This document shows positions 11,701-22,805 of a DNA stretch of 64,000 bases, piece by piece. Source of the DNA: Darksidea phi. Taxonomy: Eukaryota; Ascomycota; Dothideomycetes; Pleosporales; Lentitheciaceae. How positions within the stretch are numbered: the stretch's first letter is position 1; each line of letters begins with the position of its first letter. A program made the position numbers and the translations under genes. The stretch covers positions 248,001 through 312,000 of the forward strand of contig JASJFT010000012.1 of NCBI GenBank assembly GCA_030770425.1, written 5' to 3'. The notes under the pieces were generated by a model that worked only from the letters and a program-made list of their open reading frames with translations, was not told the origin of the DNA and did no database searches.

Positions 11701-12381
11701 TCATTGTACGTCTCGTGACTGTTTCAACCTCTCTATTTCCTCTCTCAAGCTTCGAACATGTCTCTCAGACTCGTTGAGTTGATTCTCGAGGTCTTTCATC
11801 TGCTCTTCTGCACCTACGCTGATCTCATCGACTATCTTGACGACACGCAGTAACCGCAGGATGATGATCAGGGAGGCAACTTCTTCTTCGACGCCTTGTA
11901 GGGTTACTTCGAAGATGAAGGATATGATGATTATGGAGGCGTCGAAGATGTGGAATTTGGATGTGAAATAGCTAAACATCTTAGTAGACGGAAAGGCTAG
12001 AGACAGAGTTGTGGCTCACGATTTTCCGAACGCCCAAATTGATGCTAGTAGCTCTAGCATGAAGAGTGCGGAGAAGATGAGGCTGATGTATTTCATAGCC
12101 TCCAAAGCGGTGTCCACTTTGGGGGTTTTGCGGGCACAGGTTTCCAGGTTGATTATGATGTCTGCAGAGTTAGCCTTTTCGATTACATGGTGCGAATTAA
12201 GGGATTAAGTAGGGTGCGTACCCGCGAACATGCACCCAACATCAAGAGTGACTACGAGGAGGACGGCATAGTGGAACGTCTTCGATGTTAGGAAGCGATG
12301 GACTTGGCGACGGACTGACGGTATGCCACTATATATGCCATGCTCTCTTTCGTGGGCTGGCAGTAGAGGAGATGAGGACAT
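11701..12381 (-). CDS. Voltage-gated proton channel (Hv1 type)
   Basis: Three exons (12381-12222, 12161-12020, 11971-11701) give 190 residues. S1 has FHYAVLLVVTLDVGCMFAD, where the Asp within the helix matches the selectivity Asp of Hv1. S2 is YISLIFSALFMLELLASIW with the conserved Glu. S3 is FHIFDASIIIISFIFEV. S4 is IIILRLLRVVKIVDE with basic residues every third position (R, R, K). A C-terminal coiled coil (about 45 residues: EEQMKDLENQLNESERHVRS) follows directly, as in dimeric Hv1. There is no separate pore domain, so this is not a truncated cation channel. It should extrude protons across the plasma membrane on depolarisation. The start is the first ATG; an upstream TTG continues the frame but is not a likely start. 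It converges with the PHD/forkhead gene. Confidence 0.9.
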
Positions 12382-12956
12382 CTTGATCGAAGGCGTCCCT
12401 CGATGCAAAGTGAGGAAGGGGATAGCTGCAGTGCTTATCGGATGTGTTGCTGAGGCTGGATCGCGAAGGAATCTGAATATGCTTTTACTAAAATCGGTAT
12501 CTAAAGTTAGTTACACGAAGTAGCAACTGTAGTACCGTGCATCTGTGCTTGAACCCAACCACTGACTGTTGGTGTCAAGTCATGCTCTGTAGTCTTCGAG
12601 GGATTGTTGCAGAGTAGGCTTAGCGCGGCTCGTTCCTGGTCCGGGCGCCTGGCGCGCCGGGGAAGCTTCGCATCGTCATTTGCGATGCTATCTGACCAAC
12701 AGCCTCTTCACCTCCCATAGGTGCCGGTCGTTTTCTCACCACGCCTTCTCACCACTCTTCACACTTTACAACCTGTGCTCCTGTCGTTTAAGAAGCTAAC
12801 CGCACATATTACAAACGCACGGAGCCTACTTCGCATTGGCGAGTTTCTGAGCTACTTACCATAGGTGGACGATAGCCTTGTAGGTATGCGCGCACGACAT
12901 GAGCGAACTTCTATCGTTGACATGGAATTTAGAAGCTTCACCCCTCGCTTGCGACG
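12382..12956. promoter_or_regulatory. Divergent intergenic region Hv1 / Pab2
   Basis: These 575 bp separate two divergently transcribed genes and must hold both promoters. No further gene, clear TATA box or repeat was found. Confidence 0.5.
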
Positions 12957-13985
12957 ATGGCCGATGTCGAGAATGAGCAGCGACGCGAGGAGGAGGAGCG
13001 TCTAGACACTGCTGGCGAAGAGCATGATGAGGTAGGGCACAATCCTTTTCACGGTTGCCTGGAGTGGGACAGCGTAGCGCGACCACCCTACCACGCTCCA
13101 GTCCCTTGTTGAAGGCCGCTACTGCCCTACTAAGTCCCTAAACTGACACAACCTCGCAGCAAGAGCTCGACGCCATGAAACGCCGCGTACAAGAGATGGA
13201 GGAAGAGGCCCAAAAACTGCGTGAGATGCAGCAGAACCTCGACAACGACCGTGGCGATCTGCGCGAAAACAGGGAAGACGTCGACGCGCGAAGCGTCTTC
13301 GTCGGCAACGTCGACTACGGCGCCTCCCCCGAGGAAATACAAGCGCATTTCCAGACCTGCGGCTCCATAAACCGCGTCACCATCTTACTGGACAAGTTCA
13401 CTGGGCATCCTAAAGGGTTAGTTTCTTTCCCATGTCAAGAGCTGGTTTTTCCTTGATGATGCAGATGGCAATTTCCATTATCAGTTATACCCGGGCAAAA
13501 GTGGAGACATAGGGCGTACTGTGTAGTGCTATGTCGCACATGAGTCATTGTTGAGCTCTGGGCTCCGGGTGACCGCCATCTGTGCATCAAGGGGGATTCT
13601 TCGCGACCTGGCAAGAGTTTGGTTGAAAGATCGGAACGCTAATGAGCGTATGCAGGTATGCGTATGTTGAGTTCACTGAACCGCGCTTGATTGAACAGGC
13701 CCTTGTGCTGAATGACAGCCTCTTCCGCGGTCGCAACCTCAAGGTAGGACCATGGACTCCGTTTCTAAGTACAGTTGCTCATCTTTGCAGGTTGTTCCTA
13801 AGCGCACCAATCTGCCTGGCATGACCAGGGGACGTGGCCGAGGAGGTGGTCGTGGCGGCGGAGGCTATGGCGGTCGCGGTTCTCCATACGGTGGCCGTGG
13901 TGGTGGAGGTGGCTACGGCCCCCCTCGTGGCGGCGGTTACAGAGGCGGCTATCGTCCGCGCGCTCAAGGCTACCGTCCGTACTAG
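12957..13985 (+). CDS. PAB2: Nuclear poly(A)-binding protein 2 (PABPN1/Pab2)
   Basis: Four exons (12957-13031, 13160-13416, 13656-13743, 13791-13985) encode 204 residues. The order is diagnostic: acidic start, coiled coil ([18 protein letters not shown]), one RRM with RNP2 (SVFVGNVDY) and RNP1 (KGYAYVEF), then an RG/GGY-rich tail ([16 protein letters not shown]). RNP1 is assembled across the 239-nt second intron, long for this locus. The protein binds poly(A) in the nucleus and links polyadenylation to RNA decay and export. Arg methylation of the RGG tail is expected from family knowledge. Confidence 0.94.
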
Positions 13986-14685
13986 GTGTGCTTCGTACTG
14001 GTGCGTCGGCGCTCTTGGTTACCTTAGTGAAGTCATGCCACTATATCCGGTAGCGGACTTTGGTCATTTGATGGGTGCGACTAGGTCTGCGTGTTTTGAG
14101 GAACCTACATTACGAAATTGGACTGAACATGTATTAGTATAGCGGTGCGACATCAGACCTCGGCTTGGCTGGCTCAACGAATATTCGGAGTCTGCATTGT
14201 CTTGGGAGATTGGTTGTCGGATGGAATTACTACTGTGAGACTTCGGCACGGGTGTCAAGACTACTGTTGAAATATGGTTAGATTGGAAACCAGGTGTGGA
14301 AAAGTTGAATGCATTTTCTTCATGGTGAAAGGAGCTATGGTGATGTCTATCGTGACGTATTGGCTGAGAGTGGGTATCAATCCTCTCAAGTCGCCCAAGT
14401 AGATTTTCACGCGCCGGCTCAGCTACCTGAGCCCCACTATGCGCGTCGGTGGGACCGTGTCCAGAGAAGACTTGTCACCCAAACGCCATAGCCCACATAA
14501 GCAACCCGCGCCGTGACGACCGTAACGCATAAGTGAACAAAAGACTCAAATGCTACATGGGTGTGAGACCAGTCATCACCCTCTAACCAGCCGTAGATCC
14601 GCTATTCCCTTCCTCCTGCTTGCACCTTCTTTCCCTAAGAAATAAGCCGGAAATTTTCCACACGCCCATCGCAGGCCAGCCCCAT
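13986..14685. other. Convergent 3' intergenic region
   Basis: These 700 bp lie between the 3' ends of PAB2 (plus) and UBC9 (minus). They presumably hold both 3' UTRs. I see no additional gene. Confidence 0.5.
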
Positions 14686-15370
14686 CTACGGCGCCGGATT
14701 TTCCTTCACTAGACTCCTGATCTTCTTCTCATACGCGGCTTTGTCCTTCTTGAAGAGATTGAATGCGTCCGCTTGCGCGGGCGAATCGGGGTTTGGCTCG
14801 TCGAGGAGAGATTGGATGCCTAGTAGGATCTCTTTAAGTGTGATGGCGGGTTTCCAGCCTTCTTCCTCGTTGAGGATGGAGAGGCAAACGGTGCCGGAGG
14901 GGTAGACGTTCGGGTGAAAGAGTGGAGGTGTGAATCTGCCTGTACGTGGTGTTAGGTTGTGCGCATAATGCGCGTTGGGGGGAGAGATGTGAGAGAGCGA
15001 GCGGGACACACGTGGGCGCTAAGGTGAGGCTTACACTTCGGTGGCTTCGTGGGATACTCTGCGACATTTGATCAGCTTTTGATGTTGCGCGAGATGGGGG
15101 CAGAGTAGTTGGGGACTCACCGTCGGGAAACGTAACCTCTAGCTTGAAGAGCCCACCTTCCCAAAGCGTCTTTTCTTTGCCAGGTACGCCGCAATCCCAC
15201 TTCCTCAGGTCCATCTGTCCCTGCGAAGTGCGCATGGGTTTCGCAAAGAAGCCGAAGGGATGATCGCGTCGCCATGTTTTCCTATATCTCTTTCAGTTGC
15301 ACCTTCATAGACTGAGGGCCGGGTAAGCATACCTCTCTTCGGAGAGCCGGTTCATGGCAAGCTCCGACAT
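14686..15370 (-). CDS. UBC9: SUMO-conjugating enzyme E2 Ubc9
   Basis: Four exons (15370-15333, 15281-15121, 15058-15035, 14939-14686) encode exactly 158 residues, the normal Ubc9 length. Ubc9 hallmarks are [51 protein letters not shown], and the catalytic Cys in SGTVCLSIL followed by [14 protein letters not shown]. Exon 3 is only 24 nt and supplies the EYPTKPPK segment. The enzyme transfers SUMO from the E1 to substrate lysines in the nucleus. The UBC9 and PEX19 start codons are about 390 bp apart on opposite strands. Confidence 0.98.
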
Positions 15371-15760
15371 CTTTGCGAGGCTGGAGCAGCGGAAATCGTT
15401 CAGTTGGTATTTGCAAGGTTTCGTTGATATCCCGCGCAAGGGAAAGAGCAGGGGGTGGCCTAGGAGCGGGTATGTGGCGGGTTTGGTTTTGTACGCGGTG
15501 GTAAGCGATAGCGGAGGTGAGAGGAAAAGTTGAGCAGAGATGAAGCCGGTGTTGAGGTTCGGAGTGGTGCACGTGATTGTGTAACCAGCGCCACAACTGT
15601 GGCGGATGTGCCCTAGGTTATCGCTGCCCCGCCAAATGGAGTTGCCCCACTCTAACACTAGGGACCGAGGCTCTACTTGCCTTGCATACCCGCCCCGATT
15701 CACGATCCTGTTTGAGACCACCATACCTTTTCCATTCCTAAACAAACTCTGGTCGACAGC
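15371..15760. promoter_or_regulatory. Divergent intergenic region UBC9 / PEX19
   Basis: This 390-bp shared upstream region lies between divergent start codons. No additional gene was recognised. Confidence 0.5.
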
Positions 15761-16800
15761 ATGGCCGACGCGGAGAAAAAGACGGACGAGCCTCCGAAGC
15801 CTTCAGCAGTAGACATCGCATCTGATCCCGAAGAAGACGACTTATCGGATCTTGACGGTTGGTCGCATGTCATCGCTTATGTCCAGCACTTCTAATGACA
15901 ATGACAGACGTCTTGGATGAATTCGCAAACACAAAACTCGACCCCAAGCCCGCTGCCGCCGCCACATCCTCCGCAACAGTACCAGCACCCACCTCCTCCG
16001 GCCCCGGCAGGCCAGACCCCGACGACCTCCTCGTAAACGAGCAAGATGAGTTCGCGAGACAGTTGCAAAAAGAGATGGAGCAACTTCTTGGCCAAGGCGA
16101 CATCCAAAAGCAATTTGAAGATATCATGAAAGAGATGGGCGATGTCGTAGGCGCAGATCCATCCACGGCACCGAAAGACCCTACCGCCGCCGCATCGTCC
16201 TCTACAGCAGGCAGCGGTCCCGAAGCGCGAAAAGCCGAACAAACCTTCCAGGAATCAATACGCGCGACGATGGCGCGCATGCAAGAATCAGGCGACGCCG
16301 CCTCCGCCGCAGCAACCTCCTCAGCCGGTGACGACATCCTCGCGCAAATGCTCAAAGAGATGGAATCTGGCGGCTTTGGCGGCGAAGGCAGCGATGAGGA
16401 CTTCTCAAAGGTGTTGATGGGCATGATGGAGCAGTTGACTAATAGGGATATTCTGTACGAGCCGATGAAGGAGCTGCATGACAAATTTCCCGCGTGGATG
16501 GAGGAAAATAGGGGGAAGGTGAAGGAGGATGATTTAAAGAGGTATGAGGAGCAGCAGCTACTGGTGAGGGAGATTGTGGGGAGGTTTGAGAGGACGGGCT
16601 ATTCGGATCAGAACGCGGGGGATAGAGAGTATATTGTTGAGAGGATGCAGAAGGTAGGTTGATCCAGTTTGGGGAGCTGTGACAGAAACTAATTTTTATA
16701 GATGCAAGCTGCTGGCTCGCCGCCACCTGACCTTGTTGGAGATATGAATGCTGCCCAGGAGGCGATGCAGGAGATGGATCAAGGCTGTCCTACACAGTGA
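15761..16800 (+). CDS. PEX19: Peroxisomal membrane protein import receptor PEX19
   Basis: Three exons (15761-15857, 15908-16653, 16702-16800) give 313 residues. The N-terminus is acidic and disordered with the Pex3-binding type segment DLDDVLDEFANTK. The C-terminal cargo-binding helices include LMGMMEQLTNRDILYEPMKE and KFPAWMEENRGKV. The protein ends in CPTQ, a CaaX-type farnesylation box added by the last small exon. PEX19 chaperones peroxisomal membrane proteins in the cytosol and delivers them to Pex3. Confidence 0.96.
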
Positions 16801-17044
16801 TCCACTGAACAATGGACCCTACAGATACCCAACCAATATAAAGTGTCATATTCCTACATTACATTCTGGCACTCCAACATAAACAAGTCGTTGGTTTATG
16901 AACGGGGCAAATGATTTGCGTAGTAGCTCATGTACCATCACGTTTCTCCCCCTTCAAGCCACTTCAGCTTAAGCTCGTCACCTCACGAGAATCCCTAAGC
17001 CGCACGCAACAACTTGAAGCGAAATGTGAACCCTCTCTTCCTTC

Positions 17045-17769
17045 TCAACTCATATCCATCTCCTCGACGTCATCGAAACTGGCGTCAAAGCCGGGCATCT
17101 GCTCCTGCGATCGTTGCATATCCGTGGTAGAAGCGCACTCCATGAAGATCGAATCATAGTCTTCATCATCGCTGCCGTAGTGCTGTGATGCCGTCTCTTG
17201 CTGTTCCTCCATTGACGAAATCAACTCCTGTAACTCGAACTCCTCTTGCGCAAGAATGTACTCGGCCTCATCGGTCTCCTGCTCAGGTTGCAACGCGTCG
17301 CTTGGCATATACGATGAACCCGACTCGTCTAATGCCTCATTGATGTAGTAATCTTCGACCTGAGGTGCCTGACGCGCTTTTTCGGCTTCCCAGCGCTTCT
17401 GCTCGGAGAAATAATCAAGGCGTTGAATCTACGCATTGTTAGCTACTGCCAATCAGCAAAGCTCCTATGTCGTCATACCTGATCCCCTCGCGAATCCCAC
17501 TTCCTATCCTCCCTCTCCTTCTGCACCCTCTTGAAGAACATATCGCGTCGCCTCTTCGTCGCGGCATCGCGCGTCTGCACAACTGGATTGGGCTTGTACG
17601 CGCGTTGCGGTGCTACGACCGGTTTTTTCTCGTCCTGAATCGATGTCGCCATGCTAAAAGTGAAAGCGTGCGGGGTCGCATTTGCTGAGCGTTCGGAGAG
17701 TGGCGACGGCCGCGAAGGCATAAAGATGTGCTGGGCTTGGGAATAGAATGGGCTTGCGGCGAGCATCAT
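17045..17769 (-). CDS. Conserved-looking hypothetical protein, acidic C-terminus
   Basis: Two exons (17769-17479, 17428-17045; 50-nt intron) encode 224 residues. The N-terminus (MMLAASPFYSQAQHIFMPSRPSPLS) looks motif-like rather than a signal peptide. A strongly basic, charged middle (TKRRRDMFFKRVQKEREDRKWD) probably forms a helix or nuclear localisation signal. The last 110 residues are Asp/Glu/Gln-rich (EYILAQEEFELQELISSMEEQQ). I do not recognise a named family. Splicing, codon use and composition look like a real gene. A nuclear role is a weak inference. Confidence 0.72.
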
Positions 17770-18293
17770 TTCGAGATGATAGTGGGAGAAAATAGAGTGT
17801 TAGTACAGGAAGATGGTGCGGTGTGGTGTGGTGGGAAGTGTATGATGCGGATGTGGTTGGGAGGAAAAGGCGCGAACGCGGTCGCGGGAAGTCGCGACTT
17901 GGCCTGTGCGCTATCGATAAGCGGCATCACGTGCCTTCTTCTCGCCTTTGCATAAAGCATAGACTTGCAAGACATAACAGGGGCACTGATCAGAACGAGG
18001 TGGGCTGCATTCCATCGAATGAAATATACAAATTCTCTGCATGTTTCTGTCTCCGATCACTGATATGGGCGCTAAATTTCATGCCCCCGTGTTGGCACTT
18101 CCAGGCATCTTTCGCTTCCAAAGTTAGGCACTATTCTGAAGCCAAACTTTGAGTTTTTACGCATCTTATGGCTGGCATATATGCGCAACGTGATGCTTCT
18201 CCGTGGGAATAGAGTTGGATGCGCTTCTTCCTCTGCCACCGCCAATGGTTCTCATCATAGTGTGGTTACTAGAGCCACCGGATCCATCACTTT
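17770..18293. other. Intergenic
   Basis: This is the upstream region of the 17,769 minus-strand gene and the 3' region of Cwf18. No gene or repeat is recognised. Confidence 0.45.
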
Positions 18294-18923
18294 TCAGCTC
18301 GCATCTTCATCCTCTGCATCTCGCCGCCTTTCCTCTTCTTCCTCCTTTTCTTTTAGATGCATGGCCTCCACCAACTCGCTTCCCTCCATCCCCACCTCCT
18401 GCTTCTCCCCGTTCGCGTCCTCCTTGATCGCCCTCTCCTTCTGACCTTCCACTCTCTCCCTGACTAACCTCGCAATCGCATTCTCAGTCTGGACATCCAG
18501 TGGCTTCATCTTGGCCTCCAAATCGCGCTTCAGGTCCCAGTTCGGCTTCTTGGGCTGCAGCTTGAACAAATCTAGAGGCTTGTCCTCAATCTTCTCCGCC
18601 TCTTGCTCTTTTCTGCTTTCCAATGCCAGTTGCTCCGCCTTGTACTCGAGTGTTTTTGTCTCATCGCCGATTGGGGTTGCTTCGAAGCCGAGTTTGACAT
18701 TGCGCGTGGTGGGATCAAAATTGCGCCCACTGAGGTAGGTGGATGTTATCGAGGGCTCATCTTCTGAAGGCTCGGTGCGCGTGAGCGCAGTCGATGCGGA
18801 TTCTGAGGGGCCATTTTCGGATGCGTCGTTGTCCGGGGCTTGCTTTCGTTTTAGGGACTTCAGCTGGGCGAGGCGAGCTTTGCGATCGTTTGCGGCAGCG
18901 GAGAGCTTTTCGTGAGAGGACAT
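18294..18923 (-). CDS. CWF18: Pre-mRNA splicing factor Cwf18 (CCDC12 family)
   Basis: A single exon encodes 209 residues. The family core is clear: a charged helix at the N-terminus (NDRKARLAQLKSLKRKQ), YLSGRNFDPTTRNVK, then LDLFKLQPKKPNWDLKRDLEAKM with the invariant PxWDLKRD motif, followed by TENAIARLVRERVEGQ. CCDC12/Cwf18 proteins belong to the Prp19/NTC-associated spliceosome. The C-terminal tail is a long Glu/Arg run (KEKEEEEERRRDAEDEDAS). Confidence 0.9.
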   Translation of the reverse strand: MSSHEKLSAAANDRKARLAQLKSLKRKQAPDNDASENGPSESASTALTRTEPSEDEPSITSTYLSGRNFDPTTRNVKLGFEATPIGDETKTLEYKAEQLALESRKEQEAEKIEDKPLDLFKLQPKKPNWDLKRDLEAKMKPLDVQTENAIARLVRERVEGQKERAIKEDANGEKQEVGMEGSELVEAMHLKEKEEEEERRRDAEDEDAS

Positions 18924-19501
18924 GGCAGATGTCGGTCGCCAGTTCTAATATATGTCGTATGTGTAAACCGCGAGGATCAGTAGTTCTAGAAACAGCTCTG
19001 TGCTTGGTCTGTTACTACAGAACGCGGTGTTGTTGGTAAACTAGAAAAGTTGCAGTCGCAAAAGCTCAGAGAGGTCGATCGCTGTGGCTCAAGCGCGGAG
19101 GTCACTAGCCTCTCCCGAACTTTTTGCAACGCGCCCATTCACCCAACACTCACTCCATCTGGCGCATCATGGCTCGATGAAGGCTGCCATTCCTCCCTCC
19201 GCCCATGCCCCGTGCCTGTCTTCCTAATGGCAGGTTTCTCGCCAGCGCGGATTCCCCCCTCCTCCCGCTTCTCGCACCTCGCGTTTTCGGCGACCCTCCT
19301 TTTCCGAGAAAGGGCAAACGACATAATGACAGGACAGCACAGAAAGTGCGGGAGAAGAAGAGCCCCGATGGGAGATGTAGAGATGCTGTAGTCCAGGCAA
19401 AAGGTTCCGAAGGCGGAGCTTCAGGTTGGAGAGGTGGGTGCTGTCTGAGGCTTGCTCACAGCGTGAGGTCGGCAGGTCTGCTGCAAACATCCTCTCCTGC
19501 T
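18924..19501. promoter_or_regulatory. Divergent region Cwf18 / PPR gene
   Basis: These are upstream sequences of two divergent genes. The PPR reading frame stays open upstream to 19,205, but that part lacks targeting features and is GC-poor in coding character. I treat it as 5' UTR. Confidence 0.45.
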
Positions 19502-22138
19502 ATGAGAACCTCCAGTGCACGCTTTTTGAGCGAATCTTTAGGCCTGTGCTATGCCGACATATCCTCCTTCGCTCGCCAACAGCTTCGGAGCTACAGTACA
19601 GCAAAATCAGATACAGAAGCCCAACAAGATGCAAGCAGGATTTCCGCCAAAGCCCATCGGTTCACCCGCAGGAGACGCGCCCCTCGAAATTCTACATTCC
19701 GCGTCGCCGATACCCCAACTGTAGATGGCGAGATTGGAGCAGACGTCAAGATCAGAAGGGTTGCTAGCACAGACCGGGGCCAAGGTCGCCGCGCCGTTGG
19801 AAATATGCGCTTCACTTGGATTGGGAAGGCTGCGAATGCCGAAATGCTTCTACAAGCGCGACGAACGAGAGCTGCACGCGCCGCACAGAAACGACTGAAC
19901 ATCTTCTTGTCCTACGCTCCCCGTACAGATCGAGCCTACCTGATGAGACAAGGGAGATACCGGTCTCTCAGACGTCGTATGTTCAATCTCGAGCAACGAA
20001 AAGCAACAATCGTCGACTTGAGACAACGTGGGAATCAATTTGGGAACCATCTGCACGCTTTTGCTGCACTAGATCGGCAGATATACGGAGGACTCAAAAG
20101 GATCGCCCAGCCAGTCAGGATACAGCATAATCCACAGTGCGCTTCGTGGGCCGCCGCACTCTTCCAAGACGTGGACAGCCATCAGGAAAAGCACGTCTGG
20201 AAGAGGTGGCTGAACATCGAAGGGGAGGCGAGAGAGAATTGGTCGGATTTGCTGGTCTTCCTTCTGCACCGTTTGCCTGGCGAAGCCTTGCTCTTCCTAC
20301 GACTACTTACCCGCGAGACATCCGTCGAAAAGCTGAAACCAGAGATTTTGGCAGATGCTCTAGAGCATCTAGCCAAACTGCATGCCCGCAAGCTCTACAT
20401 CGGCGACAGTTGGAAATCGGAACACAAAATTTCTTGGAATAGGTCCATCTTTGTTCCGACCTTCTACCAGATCTTCCGCGACCATCTCTCCTCACATCGA
20501 GGTATGTGTTCCCAGGACTTGCTACTCAACATTGCCAACCTAGCATCCATCGAGGACCTCAAGCGTGTTTTTGACCTCCTCATTGAGGCGAAAGCGAACA
20601 TGCTCTACGATACCCTTTTACACTACGCCAATGCATTTGCTACAGCTGGCGAGCACAGATATGCTCTGCTTTGTCTTAAGCGTATCGCAACAAGGACATC
20701 CGAGGGGGCGCAGAGGCATATGCTCGTTAACCGAAGGAGGTTTCGCTGGACATGTGCACTAATTATCCGCAAAAGCATGGTCAACGGCGAGAGCTACCAC
20801 GAGACAACACCCATTGTCGCGGCGCTTGTGGAACTCGGAGTGCAGCTGGATATCATGCTGTATAATGCAATCATCAGCAATGCGATGGAGGCAGGCGACT
20901 ATGCGACCGCCTTTCGCGTCTACAACAGCCTCACGGAAAATGGCCTGAAGCCAGACAAGCACACCTTTTCTATTTTGCTCTATGGATGCACCAAAACGAA
21001 TGATCCTGCGAAGTTTCACGACTTTGCAGGATACTGTGCTCAGATCGCGAAAGAATGGAGGGATCCTTGGCTGGCCACCGATTACCTGTATTACCTCTAC
21101 CTTCGCCTTGACCAAGAGGACCGGCATGGCCGACAGGAACATATACAGCTATCACGAGCATACCTCAACTTCTTCTCGATTGATCCGTTGAAGCCTCTCT
21201 GGAGCCAGATCCAGCTGCAGGAGGCACCCGCTGATCACAAGACCTCCACAAATGATTTTACGCCTATGCAACCTCCTCCAGTTGCCCTTTACATAATGCT
21301 GCAAGCAGAAATCAGATACGCGGCGAGCACTAGCAACAATCATGTATGGAACCTGTACAGAAGATTCAGGCGGCTTATCCGAGCAGACCACCACCCTATG
21401 TTGAACAAGCTGGCTCAGGATCCCGTGATCTGGAATGCCTTCCTTCTAGCGTTCTGTCAAAAGCAGCAGTTCGGCAACGCATCCCGTCTCATCAAGGACA
21501 TAACTGAGCACTCGCCTCAACCCAACGTCTACAGCTGGAACATCTTCATGCAAGGTTTTTTCAAGACCAGCCAAGTACAAGCAGCGGAGCGTGTTTACGA
21601 AATTATGCGCAGCCGGGGTGTGGATCCAGATCAGTTCTCGTACGGCACCCTATTAAGAGGTTACATCAAGGTGCAACACATCGATAAGATCGGGGCTGTT
21701 ATGGAGCGGGTGGATAATGAACAGCAGATGGACCCACAGCTGTTGCAGACTCTGGCTCGCGTGCATGCTCGTAAGAGACTCATGGTTGCAATGGAGAGGG
21801 GTCAAAGCAGGAAAGAACAGAGGGAAAGAGAAGAAGCGGCGGCGGCGGCTGTTCAAGAAGAAGAAAGATGGATGGCCCCGCTGGCGTTCTCTCCAATGCT
21901 GCATGCCGATTCGTCATCTGCGAAAATGGAGGATACTGGTGCTATGCCTCAGTTCAGGTCTCTGTGGAGTGCCGTTCCCATAGCGCCAACTGTGTATTCA
22001 AATGTAAAGAAGAAGGAGAGCATTGGGAAGACGGACTATGTGGAAGATACAGCCGACAGCTCCATATCTACATCGCCATCGCCTGTGGGTTCTTTTGGGT
22101 CAAGCCTTGGTTACAAGTCCATCCTTCCCCGAAAATAG
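19502..22138 (+). CDS. Mitochondrial pentatricopeptide repeat (PPR) protein
   Basis: An intronless gene of 878 residues. The ATG at 19,502 starts MRTSSARFLSESLGLC, and the following 60 residues are rich in Arg/Ser with almost no acidic residues, a typical mitochondrial presequence. PPR units are visible mainly in the second half: YNAIISNAMEAGDYATAFRVY with NGLKPDKHTFSILLYG, and YSWNIFMQGFFKTSQVQAAERVYEI with GVDPDQFSYGTLLRG. The family binds organellar RNA. By analogy it would act in stability or translation of a mitochondrial transcript. An Arg/Glu-rich low-complexity segment follows the last repeat. Confidence 0.86.
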   Translation: MRTSSARFLSESLGLCYADISSFARQQLRSYSTAKSDTEAQQDASRISAKAHRFTRRRRAPRNSTFRVADTPTVDGEIGADVKIRRVASTDRGQGRRAVGNMRFTWIGKAANAEMLLQARRTRAARAAQKRLNIFLSYAPRTDRAYLMRQGRYRSLRRRMFNLEQRKATIVDLRQRGNQFGNHLHAFAALDRQIYGGLKRIAQPVRIQHNPQCASWAAALFQDVDSHQEKHVWKRWLNIEGEARENWSDLLVFLLHRLPGEALLFLRLLTRETSVEKLKPEILADALEHLAKLHARKLYIGDSWKSEHKISWNRSIFVPTFYQIFRDHLSSHRGMCSQDLLLNIANLASIEDLKRVFDLLIEAKANMLYDTLLHYANAFATAGEHRYALLCLKRIATRTSEGAQRHMLVNRRRFRWTCALIIRKSMVNGESYHETTPIVAALVELGVQLDIMLYNAIISNAMEAGDYATAFRVYNSLTENGLKPDKHTFSILLYGCTKTNDPAKFHDFAGYCAQIAKEWRDPWLATDYLYYLYLRLDQEDRHGRQEHIQLSRAYLNFFSIDPLKPLWSQIQLQEAPADHKTSTNDFTPMQPPPVALYIMLQAEIRYAASTSNNHVWNLYRRFRRLIRADHHPMLNKLAQDPVIWNAFLLAFCQKQQFGNASRLIKDITEHSPQPNVYSWNIFMQGFFKTSQVQAAERVYEIMRSRGVDPDQFSYGTLLRGYIKVQHIDKIGAVMERVDNEQQMDPQLLQTLARVHARKRLMVAMERGQSRKEQREREEAAAAAVQEEERWMAPLAFSPMLHADSSSAKMEDTGAMPQFRSLWSAVPIAPTVYSNVKKKESIGKTDYVEDTADSSISTSPSPVGSFGSSLGYKSILPRK

Positions 22139-22805
22139 GAACATCGGTGGGCGAAACGTAAATGTTCCCGGGACGACGGTTTGCCGTTTACTGCACGAGA
22201 CGTGTAGGCATCAGGAAGCGATACTGTACCTTCGGGGGATTGCTCGAGGAGCCCGACCGCCGACAGGGTGGAGTTTATGGGTGTGTCTGTATATTGTACT
22301 ATACTGTAGCAATACCTGGCTTCGACATGTGCATATCTCGAGACCATACTAGCATACACGGCGTATTGGGTGTATAACTATACACTGATTATCTCTTGAA
22401 TTCTCTAAAGACTATTTGAGCACTTTGCGTGGTGCCGTCTTCACTTATCGACGAACGATACTGAACGTACCGTCTCAAGGTGAGAGGGAGAGCGTCAGAC
22501 TCGTTAGAAGTCAAACACGCCTCAGAGTAGCTGCCCAGTATAGTAATACACCGATTCGTCTCTGTACAGGTCGGGGAAATGATGTAATAGGACAAAGCAT
22601 GGCGGGACGCCCAGATAATCAAGGTGTCAGAAGTCATACACAAAAGAGTGGGTTAGAACGACGAGCCGACAGGTGTGGTGTGGAAGCACTTTAATTTTGC
22701 CCAAACTCGTTCCTCTTGTACACTGTTCGCGTTCGCAGGAGAGCATCTTCTTAGCCCATTCCACAGCCGCGAGTTGACCTCGTTCCATACGGCTTGTCGC
22801 ACCCT
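22139..22805. other. Convergent intergenic region
   Basis: It lies between the 3' ends of the PPR gene and the BNR-repeat gene. No gene is supported; small open frames here lack coding character. Confidence 0.45.

Noticed and set aside
15870..16484. 204-codon minus-strand frame opposite PEX19
   Set aside because: Ser/Ala-rich mirror of the PEX19 coding sequence; no features of its own.
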